64,000 nucleotides of DNA, taken from Rosellinia necatrix. Taxonomy: Eukaryota > Ascomycota > Sordariomycetes > Xylariales > Xylariaceae. Under the pieces are notes generated by a model. That model saw only the letters and a list, made by a program, of their open reading frames with translations, searched no databases and was not told the origin of the DNA. Each line of letters opens with the position of its first letter. Within the stretch, counting starts at the first letter, position 1. The stretch spans positions 3,510,001 through 3,574,000 of the forward strand of contig JAGYVD010000005.1 of assembly GCA_021209875.1 (NCBI GenBank), read 5' to 3'. Below, in pieces: positions 24,424 through 39,000 of this stretch. Made by a program: the position numbers and the translations under genes.

Positions 24424-25877
24424 AAATTCCATGACAGGGCGGGGGAACGGCCTCGGCGTTGTAATGTTTTCGATATTGAGAGGGACAGGTTACGCATTAT
24501 AGAAGGTCTAACGGCGGCACAGTATCCGATGGGGGCGTTTTATTAGAGACTGTGTCCCGACGATACCAAAAGCCGCGTTTGTACATTAACATATCATGAT
24601 GATGCGTTCAGGACATGTGTCACTATTATCTCCTAATCACGAATACTGGGCAATGTGGACCTTGTCTGCGACAATGGTGAAATTCATGACTTTCAGACTA
24701 GTAAATTGAGCTTGCGCATGAACACGTCGTCTTTATCCAAGCTGCAGGGCGTCGCTCCGTCGGTGGTTCAACAAAGTTAGAGGGAATAGTAAACCAGGTA
24801 TGATATCAGCAGCCAGGTCAATTCGTTCTCTAGCGGTGAGTAGGTAATGCGTGGATACGTAGACGTTATACATAATCGCATCAAACTTTTTTTTTTTTCT
24901 CGCCGAATCCATTTGGCCCTAAGACTACTAGACTGACGGCCCTTTCAGGGGGGTAGTCGGTCAGTATATATTGGGGAAAGTCCGAAATGTTGAGCGCCGA
25001 TATCACAGATAAGACGCCGTCTACGGATAAGATAGATTGAGATGCGAAGGCTGGCAGGGCTTACTGTACTGTACCGGGCTTAGTCGGGGCAATTGTTGAG
25101 TAGGTTAATATACACATGTAACTAAGTTACTTGGTAGATAGTTGTATGTTGTATCTTCTTCGCAGGTACGTAGTTCGGGAGTAGTGAGTGTAGTGTATAT
25201 GCTTTGGCAGCGAGTTATCCTGCGCCGTCGATTGGGGTCTTGGCATGGGAACAATACCATGGACAAAAACAATAACTATTGATGAATTCTACGATATGCC
25301 ATTGTGTTCGGGGTTTTATTTCATCACAATCACAGTTCACGGCATACCTAGTGTACATCGGAGGTAATTAACGTCGGGCCTAGGTAAAAAGACATCGCAC
25401 ATGTCCCGAGGTGTTCCTGATACCTACTCAAGTAGCTAACAGCTACACTACCTACCTACACTACACTACACTACACTACTGTGGGCTCGTCGGCAACTCA
25501 CCAGGCCTGTGAGAGTCGGGGCACCGATGAGCCAATCAGCCCCTTGCATACCGGCCTGGATGGCCCACTTAGGATGATGGGAGCTCCACGTCCGAGATAA
25601 CCCGCCCCATACCCTCAACCACCTGTACTCCGGTACCTTCTGGGTAGGTAGGTACAATCCTGCTAGGTCTCTGCGGCTCGCATCCTCCCGACATTTATTC
25701 TTATCAGCCTCACGGTCCAAAAAAAAAAAGTGTTCTTCCTCTCAACTCCCTTTCATCACAACCCAATTCTCGGTCAACCGCTCCATCTCCGGAACCCTCC
25801 CTGTCTCTCCTCCTCCCCGCGACGAAGCACCCGATTGCCTTGGTCAGGCCCCCTTCCCCAGTAACGACGAACAAGCC
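24424..25877. other. Intergenic region between citrate synthase and Yhm2 genes
   Basis: A 1.45-kb spacer in a tandem gene pair. It contains a T-run near 24888..24898 and CTACA repeats at about 25442..25482 (ACTACACTACACTACACTAC). No gene is seen; it should contain the cit1 3' UTR and the Yhm2 promoter. A 10-A run lies at 25719..25728. Confidence 0.6.
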
Positions 25878-27051
25878 ATGTCCGCAACGGAGCAGAAGCT
25901 CGAGAAGAAGCCCATCAAGTTCTCCAACTTGTTGCTCGGCGCCGGTCTCAACCTCTTCGAGGTGACCACCCTCGGTCAGCCTCTGGAGGTCGTCAAGACC
26001 ACCATGGCTGCCAACCGAGGCGACAGCTTCGGTACTGCCCTCGGTCGCATCTGGGGTCGTGGCGGTCCCCTCGGATGTAAGCAGCCATTCTCCTGATCCA
26101 GGCCCTGATACAGGCATAACACACACACATACAAGTCGATATGCAACACTCGTCCAACATATCTATGACGTGTTGAGTGTTGATGAGCAGGCATGACACT
26201 TCGATGCCCGCTCGTTCACTTGCTAACCGGGATGCCGCTCTACAGTCTACCAGGGTCTGATCCCCTGGGCATGGATCGAAGCCTCGACCAAAGGCGCCGT
26301 GCTGCTCTTTGTCGCTTCCGAGGCCGAATACTATGCTCGGGCCGCTGGCGCTTCCGAGTTCGGTGGTGGTATTTTGGGCGGTGTTGCCGGCGGTGTCGCC
26401 CAGGCTTACGCCACCATGGGCTTCTGCACTTGCATGAAGACGGTCGAGATCACTCAGCACAAGATCGCCGCCGCTGGTGTCAAGCCCCCAAGCACCTTCG
26501 CCACCTTCATGGGCATCTACCAGAAGGAGGGCATCCGCGGTATCAACAAGGGTGTCAATGCCGTCGCAATTCGTCAGATGACCAACTGGGGCTCTCGCTT
26601 CGGTCTGTCGCGTCTCGCCGAGCAGGGTATCCGCCGCGTGACCGGCAAGGAGAATGGCGAGCATCTCAGTGTTGCCGAGAAGATCCTGTCTTCGACTATC
26701 GGTGGTGGTCTCTCGGCCTGGAACCAGCCCATTGAAGTCATCCGTGTGGAGATGCAGAGCAAGAAGGAGGACCCCAACCGACCCAAGAAGATGACGGTTG
26801 GCAACACTTTCAGGTACATTTATCAGACGAACGGGCTTAAGGGCCTATACCGCGGCGTTACCCCGCGTATCGGTTTGGGCGTTTGGCAAACGGTTTGCAT
26901 GGTAGCCATGGGCGATATGTGAGTTCACCTCGTCATTAAGTAGTACTTATCATGCTCCCTCACGCCTAGTATACTAACGATTGTCTTCCTATCCAGGGCC
27001 AAGGCTTATGTGGAGAAGTTGACCGGCGACAAGGTCACGGCTAAGCATTAG
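25878..27051 (+). CDS. YHM2: Mitochondrial citrate/2-oxoglutarate carrier (Yhm2 type)
   Basis: Three exons, 25878..26076, 26246..26918 and 26997..27051 (introns 169 and 78 bp), give 308 residues, the length expected for a mitochondrial carrier. Yhm2 exchanges citrate for 2-oxoglutarate across the inner membrane, feeding cytosolic NADPH production. The first and third repeats show carrier signatures: [10 protein letters not shown] near residue 36 and [10 protein letters not shown] near residue 220. The middle repeat has the family-typical atypical motif [16 protein letters not shown] instead of Px(D/E)xx(K/R). Other shared features are [31 protein letters not shown] and the short tail [12 protein letters not shown]. 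The gene is tandem to citrate synthase. There is no cleavable presequence, as usual for carriers. Other citrate carriers (Ctp1) lack these motifs. Confidence 0.92.
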
Positions 27052-30000
27052 ACGGCGTTTAGACGGATTTGCTCGGGCTTTTCGGGACACGAACAGTATT
27101 AGGGAACGTATAAAGAACCGGATGGCTTAACTTGCCAATATAGAATTCTCTGTTATTGTGGTAGCTCGTGTTGGCTTATTTGTGATTCTTATTTTATTGG
27201 GGCTGGAACCAATAGGCCGGTTCCAGCAAGATGTGTTTGCAGGTTGGGCTTTTTTTTTTTTCAGCACATCTTTTTAACGCACCCATAAGGGCATTGTACG
27301 GTTCTACGAGTAACGATGGAAAGGGATCTCTGAGAACCTGTTCAACATCGATGGAATCGGATTACCATTCGATACGGGACGAGATATGATGGGTTGTTCT
27401 CGCAATATAATTAATGCCCCCTGTGCCTAAAGAGCTAAGGTTCTCCGTCGTATGTGACATGTTCTAACTTGCCGGTATTAGAATACGAGAGATGATGGTA
27501 GTTGTAGGGCATAGATCAGTTCTTATAAGTAAATCGGTCTATAAATCACGTTGCGCACTGTAGCGAGTACTTAGCAAGGCATGGCCAGGAATGATCCCTC
27601 CTTGTCTGCCTATGCACCTAATTATGTGAATGACAGCAATAGGAGTTAAGGGTAGGCAAAAATAGTACAGTATATGAAAGAATAGAAGGATTCAGCTGTG
27701 AAGTAAAGTGCACTCACCAGTTGTAGGTCCGTACACCCTAGTGTCAAACCACCTTCCGAGGCTAGTTTAGTTATATCTTGAGAGAGCTATGACAAGCGAG
27801 CATTGAGTCTCGGTTGATTAATTAAGTTTAACGTCGGTACGGGCCGATAGACACCACTTTGTATACCTCTTTGGAGTTCGGAAGTGGCAAGCTCTGTCTA
27901 AGTATCAGTAGGTTATTACGAATACAACATAACGAATATATCTGGGCATAATGGCAAACCATGCCTCCGTGGGCTCAGCATCCCATTGTCCATTGTCACT
28001 ACAACCTAGCCCTCCGAGCTTGAGGCGTCTGCCGTGGTTTTTGGGTTCGCTAGTGATTTCGATAGATCCCGGCTTCTGCTTTCCTCTTGTTGGTTTGGTA
28101 CCCGTTATGTCTGCCCGGACAGCCGGTTTTGTGGGCGCGCATCAAGCCGATAATGAGACCTGCCGATCATCTACCTACCTGGTTTTTGTACTATAGAGTT
28201 GTTACCTATTGTTCTACGCAGAGCTATAGTTTTTTTTTAAGCTTATAGCTTCAAGCCCCCTGACATAGTCTATTAAGTAGATTCGATATTCTCGCCTACC
28301 GACACTAACGGGGGCATTTAGACATAGATAGGTAGCTAAGTCCGCGGGGCTAACTCAGTACATAACGAGTTCCTTGGGGTTGTGTATGTAAAGTGGCAAG
28401 AGTTTATTCTATGAGAATCCTCGGCTCTGAACATGATATACAGCCCATGTCTGAGCATATGCAGTTGATCAGGTCAGTCCATCGAGATTTGTACTCGACA
28501 CAGAAGGCATGGGGAAGGTGCTGCTCTCGGAAGACATACATTCCTATATAGATTCCGTTTCTCAAACTTCCTCCCCATGTCGCCCGCCTTATTAGTACTC
28601 GGAACCTGGACTAGCTGACACCCCGGTCTATGTTATCGGCATAACTAGTTTAAGATTGCTGCAGCATAGGCATGCCTGATATGGGGGATTGATTGATCGA
28701 TAGGGTTGGTTGGTTGCGTTTGTCATCACGGAAGCACTCTACCTGGGTAAAGTACTTAACCCTCCAAAGGGAAACATACATAGCAATCTGTTGTATGTTA
28801 CATAAATGCGGAATGTATATAACCTGCCACGGAAACCCAGGTTTTAAGGATGAATTTTGGGTCACCACGACGATCTGTGAAGTCGTCATAACTTTATTCA
28901 TGCTCTTGCCTGGGTCTGAATTGTTCGATATTTCATGTCCCCCACAGGTATCGTGCTCTTTGAGTCTGGGTAGTAGTTTGAGAATGACCAGAAGTTCGCG
29001 ACATATTCCTTTGTCTTGCATCTGTAATCATAACAAGCCGGTTTCGCCAGGTAGGGCAATGCTACAATGTCATACGTGGTAAGGAAATATGTCGTTAATT
29101 ATCAATCATAAGTGTATATGATAATAGGTGACCTCTTTGCTATAAAGGGCCCTGTGAATAACACATTTAAAGCACGAAATGATACAGAAGCCTCTCGTTC
29201 GAGGTTGCTTTCATGTGCAAACGAACGGAGAAGATATGATCCAATGCTGTTTACACCCGATGAATTAAAAATACACCACGGACCCCAGTAGTAGTTATAC
29301 AGCGTATAATCACGCGCCGTTGGTCATCTGACACGTCTACTATCTATAGTAGGAGGGGATTTGATTTTGAAGCGGAAGTTAGCACCCCGAGGAGTTGGTA
29401 TAGAGTCGGTATGCTGCTCTCACTCATACTCATCCCGTTGCTAGACGCCCTGGCTAATATAAAGAACGATGCCCAGGATCTGATGTATGTACCGGATCCT
29501 TCCAACTAGATCGTGGACAGGACACACATAGATGAATCTCATTCTCATGTTATATGTCTTTTGAACCTACTAGCTACCTGTGGTCTAGATATTAGTTTGC
29601 CTTTTATATCGACAAACACATGCTGGAATGCTAGGATAGTCAGTTTCGCTGACGCTCGAGCGCTTGCTCGTTGCCGCCACCATACCAAATGAATCGTCTC
29701 CTGACAAGGAGACGAACATATCCAACATGCGCAAGGCTGGAGGGCTTCCATGGGATAATACTGATCCCAGTGCGCCAATACTCAATTTGTCCTGAGTGTA
29801 ATTCCGACATTGATCGTGATAGCCCAATGCATGTGACCAGTTTTAAGTAGCGGCGCCGAACTTATTATACTATTACTAAACTCCTGCGGCTGCTCTGTTG
29901 AGACGAAGGGCTGAAAAATGGGATACAGGGGAGAGGTCTCAGCTCAACGTCAACGGGGTTGCACTCGTCCTCATCTCTCAATTCTACTCACTGTCGGTCT

Positions 30001-33000
30001 ATCCCCGCAGTAAGCGTCCCGTAGAGGCATAAAGGGCGAATTACGAATTACGAATTGCCAAACCGCTGAGTTTCCGAAGGGAGGCCATCTGCGTCAAGGC
30101 GGGACATCAGGGCAAAACCTACCTGCCCACCTTGGTTTCCTTAGATCAGGCCGAACAGTTTCGGGGATATCTGAATTGGTCCCCGCCAAGCCCCCGGGGA
30201 TACGCAGTTAGCCGGTCACAACAGAAGCAACGAACTCACCGTGGGGATACGATGTGACCTGTCGTTCACACATGAGATCCTTCAGACGCCGTTGAAGTGA
30301 AAGGGGGAAGGGGAGGGGGAGGAGGAGGAGGAGTCCTAACTAAACACGTCTGCCACGGTGGCAATGGGATCGTTTCAAAACAAAAAGTTTTCTCTTTTTC
30401 TTTCCTTTTTTTTTTTTTTTCGCCAATCCGGTCACATTCTTCCCCTTCCCGAATCTTGAAAACCCACGAGTGTTTCGACGGTTCTCTTAACCGGGACGGA
30501 CGAACGCAGGGACCCCCTCGTGGCCCGTTTCGGAAACCAGAGCCATCGCCCGCCCGCCACATGGATTTGGGCGTTCCCCATGGAGGGAAGACAAGGTAAA
30601 GGGGCAGGGGTCCCCGAACCGAATTGTCTCCCTTTTTTTTTTTTTAACCAAAGCGGCGAGACAGCGGGCGCCAACAGCACCAGAATTCCATATCGGGCAC
30701 GTGATCGCGTGCATCTTGGCATTGTCTGAGAGAGGTTGCCCCGGTGAGTGTTTCGCGGCACTTGCGACACCCGGGGATTGGAACGGGGGGTATGTGTATG
30801 TGTGTGTGTGTGTGTGGAGGGGGTGAGGGTCGCATCAAGGAAACCAAGGAAAATTAAAAAAAAACAAATCGATTAAATTTGATTGATTGATCGATTTTTC
30901 AATATGGATAGTGATGAACAGCGGACGTCCACTGCGGGAGACCCAATCCCCCCTCTCCCTCCCCCCCTTGCTGTCTAGGGGCGGTCGTCACATCACCGGA
31001 CCTGGAACAGACGGACCGTGTGGGCTCGGACAGCCAAGGCCCTCGACTTCGTGACGTGACCAACGAAGGGGGGATGGGAAAGACGCGACGACGACGGCGG
31101 CGATGACGACTACGACCAACGACAACGACATGGTGGTGGCAGTGCGACGACGATGGCGCGTGCGGATCGACGGGTTCTCTTGTCTTAGGGGTTGGGCTGA
31201 TACGGCCCGGTCTGTCTCCGTGTCTCTTCCCTATGTGCTGGCACAACGAATAACTAATAACTATCGACGCATATGTAACTATCGGCCGTAAAATATAGAA
31301 TTGAATGATCTGCGCCAAGGGCCATGGCACGGCGTTTTTGTCTCTTCGACATTCCCCCATTGCGCCGCCTATTGAGCTTGGCTCTCGGCCAGAAGGCGAT
31401 TTAGTGGCTGTGGCACCCACGATCCACGACCTTGTTTAGGTAGGTGATGGGCAAACTTACAGCGTACTACGTACGATATGTAGTGTATGTGGTAGTGTAT
31501 GTGGTAGCGTATATGTGTAGACAATCAAACCACCCAAGATACCACGCCGGGTACTTTCTGTCTAAAAGTGTCTAAACCGTCTAAAGTGCCTAAAGGGCAT
31601 GGCATTGCTACTACTGTAGGTACCCTATAGACGGCGCAGGAGTTAGCCCAGCTAGCGTATTGTCCCGTCTTTATCTAACGCAACACTGCATGCCGTAGCC
31701 GATGGATGATGTATGTATGTATGTACATATGCACGTACGCACGCCTGTGGCTTCTCAAGACAAACGTAGATCCCTCAGGAATGCCTTTGCGGTAGCACTA
31801 TGAGGTAGTTACATGCGTGGATGCTTGGGGCGTGCCTCGGTATCTAGTGTCTGTTGTACGCCTGTCTTGTTCGAGAACGGGAGCCAAGAAATCCATCGCC
31901 CAGGCAAACCGGCACCCCAGTGTCGGATAGACGACACAATATCATGAGAGCGGTGTACCTACCGCACCTTGGCGGTTCTGGGACAACGATGCTCGACTAT
32001 CGGAGCCGAGACTGGGGGGGTGTGATGACAACTCCTGTGGGAAGAGGTGGTCGGTAGGCTCCACTATCCTCCTTCGATTGCCCACCAGGCACGGAGTAAG
32101 GTGGCTTCACTTGAGCTCGAGTGAGGAGGTGAACAAACGGCGCCTAATTATAATAGCAAACGATCCGGCCAAAGTATAAATAACACTTTACACAGCGTAC
32201 GGAAATACCGTCACTAGAGAGCGGACTAAGGCCGAGCGAGCTGTTCCTGATATTAATTAGGGCCGAAAAGAGTTAAGGGGAAGAGGGAAAGCGGCTAGGA
32301 GGAAAAAAAAGCCTCGATACCCCTTCCGGACTTGGCCTCAAGATTGCTCTGAAGCGTCTATTGGACAGCATTTGGAGATGTTCAGATAGATGAAGCCACC
32401 TAATTAGAGAGCCATCGGATCGATCATCGCCTTCACGCTAGAACATTCTTCTTGATGGTTACGGTTAGCAGCGAAACCGTGCCCCCGCGTGCCCGGAGGA
32501 GTCGGCACAGTCGCATATGCGGGCTTTCTACATACTCAACCTAGAGAGACGTCCATATGCATAATCCCGGAGCAAAGCCGTCGGCGGAGGCACCATCGAC
32601 CATGCATCTAGACAAACGGAACCTTCACGGAGACGGGTTTGGGTCGACTTGCCCCCTGCCGATCCCCGGGGAAGTGAGGACGGTTCTATCCGCTGCATGC
32701 GCCGTGGAAAACGCAACCATTTGGGTATAGGCGCACATATGTGGCGAGCACAAAAGGCTGGTATGACTGGCTAGACTACTGAGACGAATGCGCTGCGTTT
32801 GTTCTTGTGCCATGGTACGCAGTATCTTGGCGGTCTTGCTCACGTACCCTTGCGACTCCATCGCGGGCCGAAGGACGGACGGGCAGAAAAAAAAAGAGCA
32901 GAGCGGCATCATCTTCTTGCGTGTGATGGATGATCCCTTTGTCCTACTATGAATTATGTTGGCAGTCAAATGCAAGTTTCGATAGATGTGATGCGCCAAG

Positions 33001-36000
33001 CCTTCAATTTGCGAGATAAACGACGGCTGGGCGCTACTGTATCTTGAATGCTGCTTGGCGAGGGATCATAAAGGATGAGGTAATATTGGTTGTGACGCAT
33101 GACTGATATGCGTAAGATATGGCAACCTTGATAGCAAATTGTAACCGGCTTGTAATGGATAGCTATGATGTGCGATGTGTCGCATGACTCTTGTTGAATT
33201 GTATCTGACGTTATGAAGCGGGCACGAATGAAGAGCCAGTTCGTGGCAAAATATGGTCGCCGTCTTGGCATCATATACAATATCTCGAACTCCGGTCTCG
33301 TTCGATGGTGTCTCATTCACCCGAGACCAACCGGCCCTTCAACGGCGGTGGAAAATAATTCCGCGTGCATTAGGTAAACTCGTCATTCGTATTATTCATT
33401 TTGAATGCTGGAAAGGGAGCACAGTGACGGTGGCTTTCACTGGTCCACTTGTGGTCGTTAGCGAGCCTTGGCTGGTATCTATCGCCTATACAATGAATAC
33501 GAAGAGAAATATACGAGTACAGAGGGTATATAGACAAGACTCAATGATCGTCCGGCTTTTGATGCAAGCCCCGATGCGGATGTGGATTTAAAACATATTG
33601 GTATCGTGGTTCCCATAAACTGAATACCAAGGTCGACAGTAGTCAAACCGGCGCTGTATGTTGATATAGCTTGGCGTGACGAAGCCAAGAGTTCAGGGAG
33701 ACAATTACTGGTAGACAGGTTTCCGGATGCATCTGGATCAAGCTTGACCTGGGCATTTATGAGAGAGAGGGGAAAATAGCCAGACTCGTAAGCCTCCGGG
33801 GGCCGAGCAAGGCCTATATCGTGTCCTGTCGAAATGGATCGGCCAGTTGTAAAGACATAGAATGTATTCAACAACCAAGACTATTATCGGAAGAGATGCG
33901 AGTCTTGGCCATTGAATTCCTACGTATCTATTTCAACTGTGGGTGACATTTGTTTCTCGTAGGGTTTGGGTAGAGACAAGCTTTAACGGAAGGGAATGCC
34001 CTTGCAAGCATCGCGGGTTGTAGATTTGCCGTGGGTTCAGCGATACTGAGCGAATAGTCAATTTGGCGGCGACAGACAATGATGATGAGACTTGTCGTGA
34101 GGTGCTTGGAGGACACAAAGGGTCGTTAGCCAGGAACAGTCAAACACCCAATTTCTACACCATGTTGAGAACAGCACCAGCTTCTAGATGAGACGTTTGC
34201 TTGACATCGTTCTCTTTTTGATGTTCCCTTCGATGAAGAGATGCTGGAGACCAGGTCTAGGCTGGTTCGTACCGGGTTTACCCAACGAGTTAGTGCGGTG
34301 GCTAGTGCCTTTATAGCATCGATTGACCCTAACAACCATTTCATTTTCCGACGGGACAACACGACCTGGTCGTTCTTTTTGCTGACTCGTGCCCCCACGT
34401 AGTGGGTAGTTGGGGGTTATAGTTAGCTGAATAGTGTCGTGTCGTGTCATCAATAGACGACGGGTCGCCTCGAGCGTTGGTCGATCCGACGGATGGTGCA
34501 TCTAGTGTATGAAACATGGGCGCTGTACAGTGCAAGTCGATGCCATGATAGCGAGGGTCAGTAAACAAAAGGCGAGATGGCAGTCGCCCTGGATACCGCT
34601 GTTTCAAGCCTCGACATCTTGACCTTAGTTTCGAGTTTCATCCACGTAATCAACCATGGCGGGTGGTTGGACCTTTCCTGTGCTGGCGGTCGATCACTCT
34701 GATGGCTTTTTACATGTCGGCAATCTGAGGCGGCGAGAGCACGAACCCACGGGTTCTTAGCCGGCCTCTTGTTTCGACTAGGGCTGAAACTCGTCGTTGT
34801 CGTCGTCGTCGCCGTCGACTTGACATGGGCTCGTTGTTATTGTACCTCTAGCTATCATGTGCTCGGTCTTATGTCTTTTGTAGTAACCAACGGGAAATGA
34901 TGGCCTATTATGCGCCTCGCTTTCCGGAAAAGCGAATTCCCTGTGGACAGGGCGAAGCTTGGTGTAACTCGGTGATATAGGTGCCGTAGCAATAAAAATA
35001 AAAGATGGGTATGTACTATGTAATATTCAAGATAGACCGACAAACCCAAATGTCCGAGTAAGGACCTATTGGCCAGCAGGGGGGCTCGGCGTGGAGGTAG
35101 TGAGATAGCTCTTGTTGGCTTCCGCGATCCTCCATACAGTATCGACTATTACATCGCGACAGGAGATGGCCAGAGACGGCGGTTTGTTGCGTTGGGCACC
35201 CTAGCGACGCGGCACTGTGCCCTGGACTGGGTTGGACTGGGCCAAGGTACTGGAATCATGTTCTTAGTCATGGCTCCAACGGTCTTGGACTGAGGAGCTT
35301 TCCCCAGTAATAACGCAATCACGCTAGCCGATGCCAAGGAGCGGCCCCCGGTAGGGTGAATCCCGTTTCGGACATTATTATCAGCTAGATTTGATGTGAT
35401 TGGTCGGGGAGTAGATGAGCTCTGGGTGATTTTCTGCAATGTAGGGATCCCACGAGGATTTGGTGGCTGGAGCTCTCTGTGTGCGATATGGTTTCGCACG
35501 CAGTGATCGCACTGTGGTTGCGTGTGGGGCCTGTCCACCGAATACCCACCTGGGAAGCAGGGGCGAGGTGAGGCGGCTTGATGGCCAGCTGGTTGGCGGG
35601 TGCTGCCCCAGTTCTTTTCTTCACTCTACCTACCTGCCTACCTGCTACCTCTCGCCTCTCCAGCCCTGCTCCAGTGTTCGTGAGCAAGCCAAGCCGGCAC
35701 ATAAGGATCTACCACACTTGAGGTAGACTTCCCGTTGGGATGACAATATTGTGTTTTGCATGCGGCGCTTGCCCTTACGACATAGATTATACGTACGTAG
35801 CTCTGGGCATAAGATGATGAAACCCACGGCGATACTATCTTGTTCATTGCCAAGAAAAAGCGAATGGCCGCGGACCTGTTTGGCCGTGTTGGCCGTACCT
35901 CCGCGGACTATGCGAATCCCGATCGCGACCGGATTAGGAGCTTGGACACTGCAGCGTGGGAAACCATCCGGCGGGGAAGTGCCGGAGAAGAAAGGAGTCG

Positions 36001-39000
36001 GTATTCTAGAAGCAAAGAAGAATTGCCGCCACTAGCGACCACGAGACTCGCCTTTCCACGCATGCAACACCGAAAGGTGGTGGGGAAACGGCTATCCCGA
36101 GCGAATGCTGTGGCCGGACACCTGGACCGAGTGCCCATGCTTGAGGCTAGGTCGAGAGCGCTCTCGGTTCTGTCGGTGAAGTCGCGGGTTAGGTCAAGCA
36201 GATTTTGGGCGAATCGGCCCCTCGCGGTTGCGATGCGGCGTCGCCAGACATGCCTAGGCGATACCTAGGTAGGCAATAGGTCACTACCGGCCACACGCAA
36301 CATCGGCGCTATGGAGGGCTGACAGAAAGGCGAAATCAGCTTGAATGACGTATGTCATCGGCTATAGCCAGTCAGCAGAGACCCAAGGGGTTTCCGGCTA
36401 CGTTTATTCGAGGTACACGACAGTTGGTCCACACTTTAGCTTGGCGGGACTGAACAAATTAGGCTATCCGCGGACCTACAGCAGGTAGGTGTGTAACTAA
36501 CTACCTATTGGACTACCTACACTATCCATACTCCTAAGGCGCATAACTACTGACTGCGATGTATGTATTTAATTCCCTCTGCATATGAGGTACCTACGTA
36601 CCTACTAATGGAGGTATATGGAGACATAGGTAGTCAGGTAGGATTTTATCGGACGAACGCGCAGCGTGAGGCTAAACCAGAGAGCAATAGTGCGTGCATA
36701 TTGTCCTCTTGTCACCTACATACACCGCAGTGGGAAGAAAAAGAAAAGGAACATGATCGACCGACTCCAGAGACTGACAGATACGGCGCGCAAGAGTGGA
36801 ATGATGGGATCGAGGGGACGCCCTCAGTGGTTCTGCCCGGTGGTCACTAACGGAGCTCTGGAGCGTGGAAAATGGCGCAAGGGCACGGGCGCGGGGGCGG
36901 CAATGGATTTCCTGTCATGCGAAACCCTCCGGCGGTTCATGGACGCCGCAATGCTTGTATGCGGGTTTAGCTCAGATCATGATAGGGGAGTTGCTATCTT
37001 AAGTATCCTTGTTGCGGTTTTAACCCGCGCCAACGTGTTGCATGTGGCTGTTTGGGAGATAAAATTGCTCATCGCGGGAAAGAATGCTGGGAGCTGATGC
37101 AGCTGTAGGTAGTTAGCTAGGGTGGTGTAGGTACAAGGGATAACTATCGGGGAGCGTCGCATCGTTGAAGAGAGGATCTTGGTAATGTCCCGTCCCATGC
37201 CACACGGTGCGAAAAGCAAGTATGCACCTCGGCTGTTATCGCGACTCGCACAACTTGTCCACCGTAGCTTGCTGACTGGGATAGGTTTGGCAAAGTAACA
37301 ATGGCCAAAAATCCTTGCGCTCTCTAGTTACCGCCTTTCCATCATGACCGCCTTTGTTTTGCTGAGTGTCTAAATCACGCCTAACTCGACCTCCGAGGGC
37401 ACTACGAGAGCTGAGTTTTGTCGCGAACTCCATCTGGATACAGTATGTCTAGCACGGTAGTAGGGGCCACTAACTGCTCTTTGGTAGCACGAACAGGGCG
37501 CGCGGGCCCTTGGGGTTGGGCTGGGGCACAGGCCTGGTGGCTGTTGCAGCCTGCGGCACACGCTGCAGACGACAGGCTACCTAGGTGGCCTAGCTAGTGT
37601 GGGATGTACAGGGATGGTCCGTGCAGCCTGCCCATGCTGCGTGGGCTTGCAGAAAAGGGAAACAGAAACAGGAACCAGAAACCTTGTTTTGTTCAGAAAA
37701 CTCTGACCAAAACAATGTTACACCTAACAACGCGATCTAATCGGAAAGGGCGGGGGAACAGAAGGGAAACGTAGCAAGTAAAGTCAATTCACATAGAACT
37801 AAAAGTAGATGTAGTACCCCGGAAGAGTGCATATTTGCTCTCTTGTCAGTAGGATTGCTGGATAGAGGCAATGAATAACACCGCGATTCGAGGCATATTT
37901 GGCATTGTTGTTGCGGTCTGTCGTCATGGCAAGTGAGGATAAGTTGGGTGAGTGATTTACCAACATGTACTTTGTCCCGACCAGAGATGGTTACAAGGTA
38001 GGAGTGGAGCTCTGCATCTTTTGGTGCTGTATTAGAGACCTGTCAGTACAGTGTGCTGGTTCTTGAAGGCAACACTGGTAACTACCTACCACCTAAGATT
38101 ATCTACACATTCGTATACTTCTTATCGTTGTGAATAACGGCTGCCATGCTCAAGGTACCTACCTACTTGGCTGCTTGTACGTACGTATTTTGGGGCGTAT
38201 TCGGTGATCATACCTAATCGCAGATGAATTACTCTGATATAAAACTGGCAATTGATAGGCAATTGCCAATTTTCTAGACTTGTGCGAAGCACATATAGGA
38301 TACAGTAAAGAATTATCTCGAGAGACCAGTGCTTTGCAGGTGTACAGACAGCTATGGTTTGCCCAGTAGTGGCTCGTAGGTACCCCAACAACAACCTCGT
38401 GAATATAATCAAAGAGGTGAGGGATAAGACCATGCAATGCTATGATACTTCATAGTTGGCATAGTTATGCTGTGACTACTCACTACCTGTCAATCCGTAG
38501 GTACGTAGCTCTGGTAATAAAATGCAGGCCTCTTTGGGTAAGGTACACACTTATAGGTTATGACTAGCTCGCTATAGAACCAGGCTGGACCCTTATTCAT
38601 GGTGGTTCTAATAGGTCGGGGGAGTATGGGGCTGGTGGGTCCGCACTGTAGCGCGAGGTCGCGAGACACCGAGTACGATGGCCCTGGCTAACATGCACCT
38701 TTTTGGAGAAGAGCTTCTTCGGCGGATCCCATCATCTCTCTCGCCCTTCGTCCTTGGTCGCTTATCCTTTAAAAATCCAAGCTGCCCGTCGCAATTGACG
38801 CTTCTTGTTTTTCTCTTTCCTCTCTTACCGCGTAGAGACTTGTTCATTGCGACTCGTCAACTTTTGAAAAGGTTCTCGACGCTGGTGCCTTCACCATTCT
38901 CCCCTCCTCCCCTCCCCCATCCTCACCCCCTTATCTATTTTGTGTTCAGTGTAGGTTCAATCTCCCTCAATTCCTGTCGGCTGTCCTCGGCCCTGTCCGG

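Noticed and set aside
30266..31420. Cluster of low-complexity open frames on both strands
   Set aside because: Created by GA- and T-rich simple sequence; no conserved residues or consistent gene structure.
35840..36268. 142-codon open frame in the gene-poor interval
   Set aside because: Arg/Ser-rich, no recognisable domain, no flanking splice structure; kept as intergenic.
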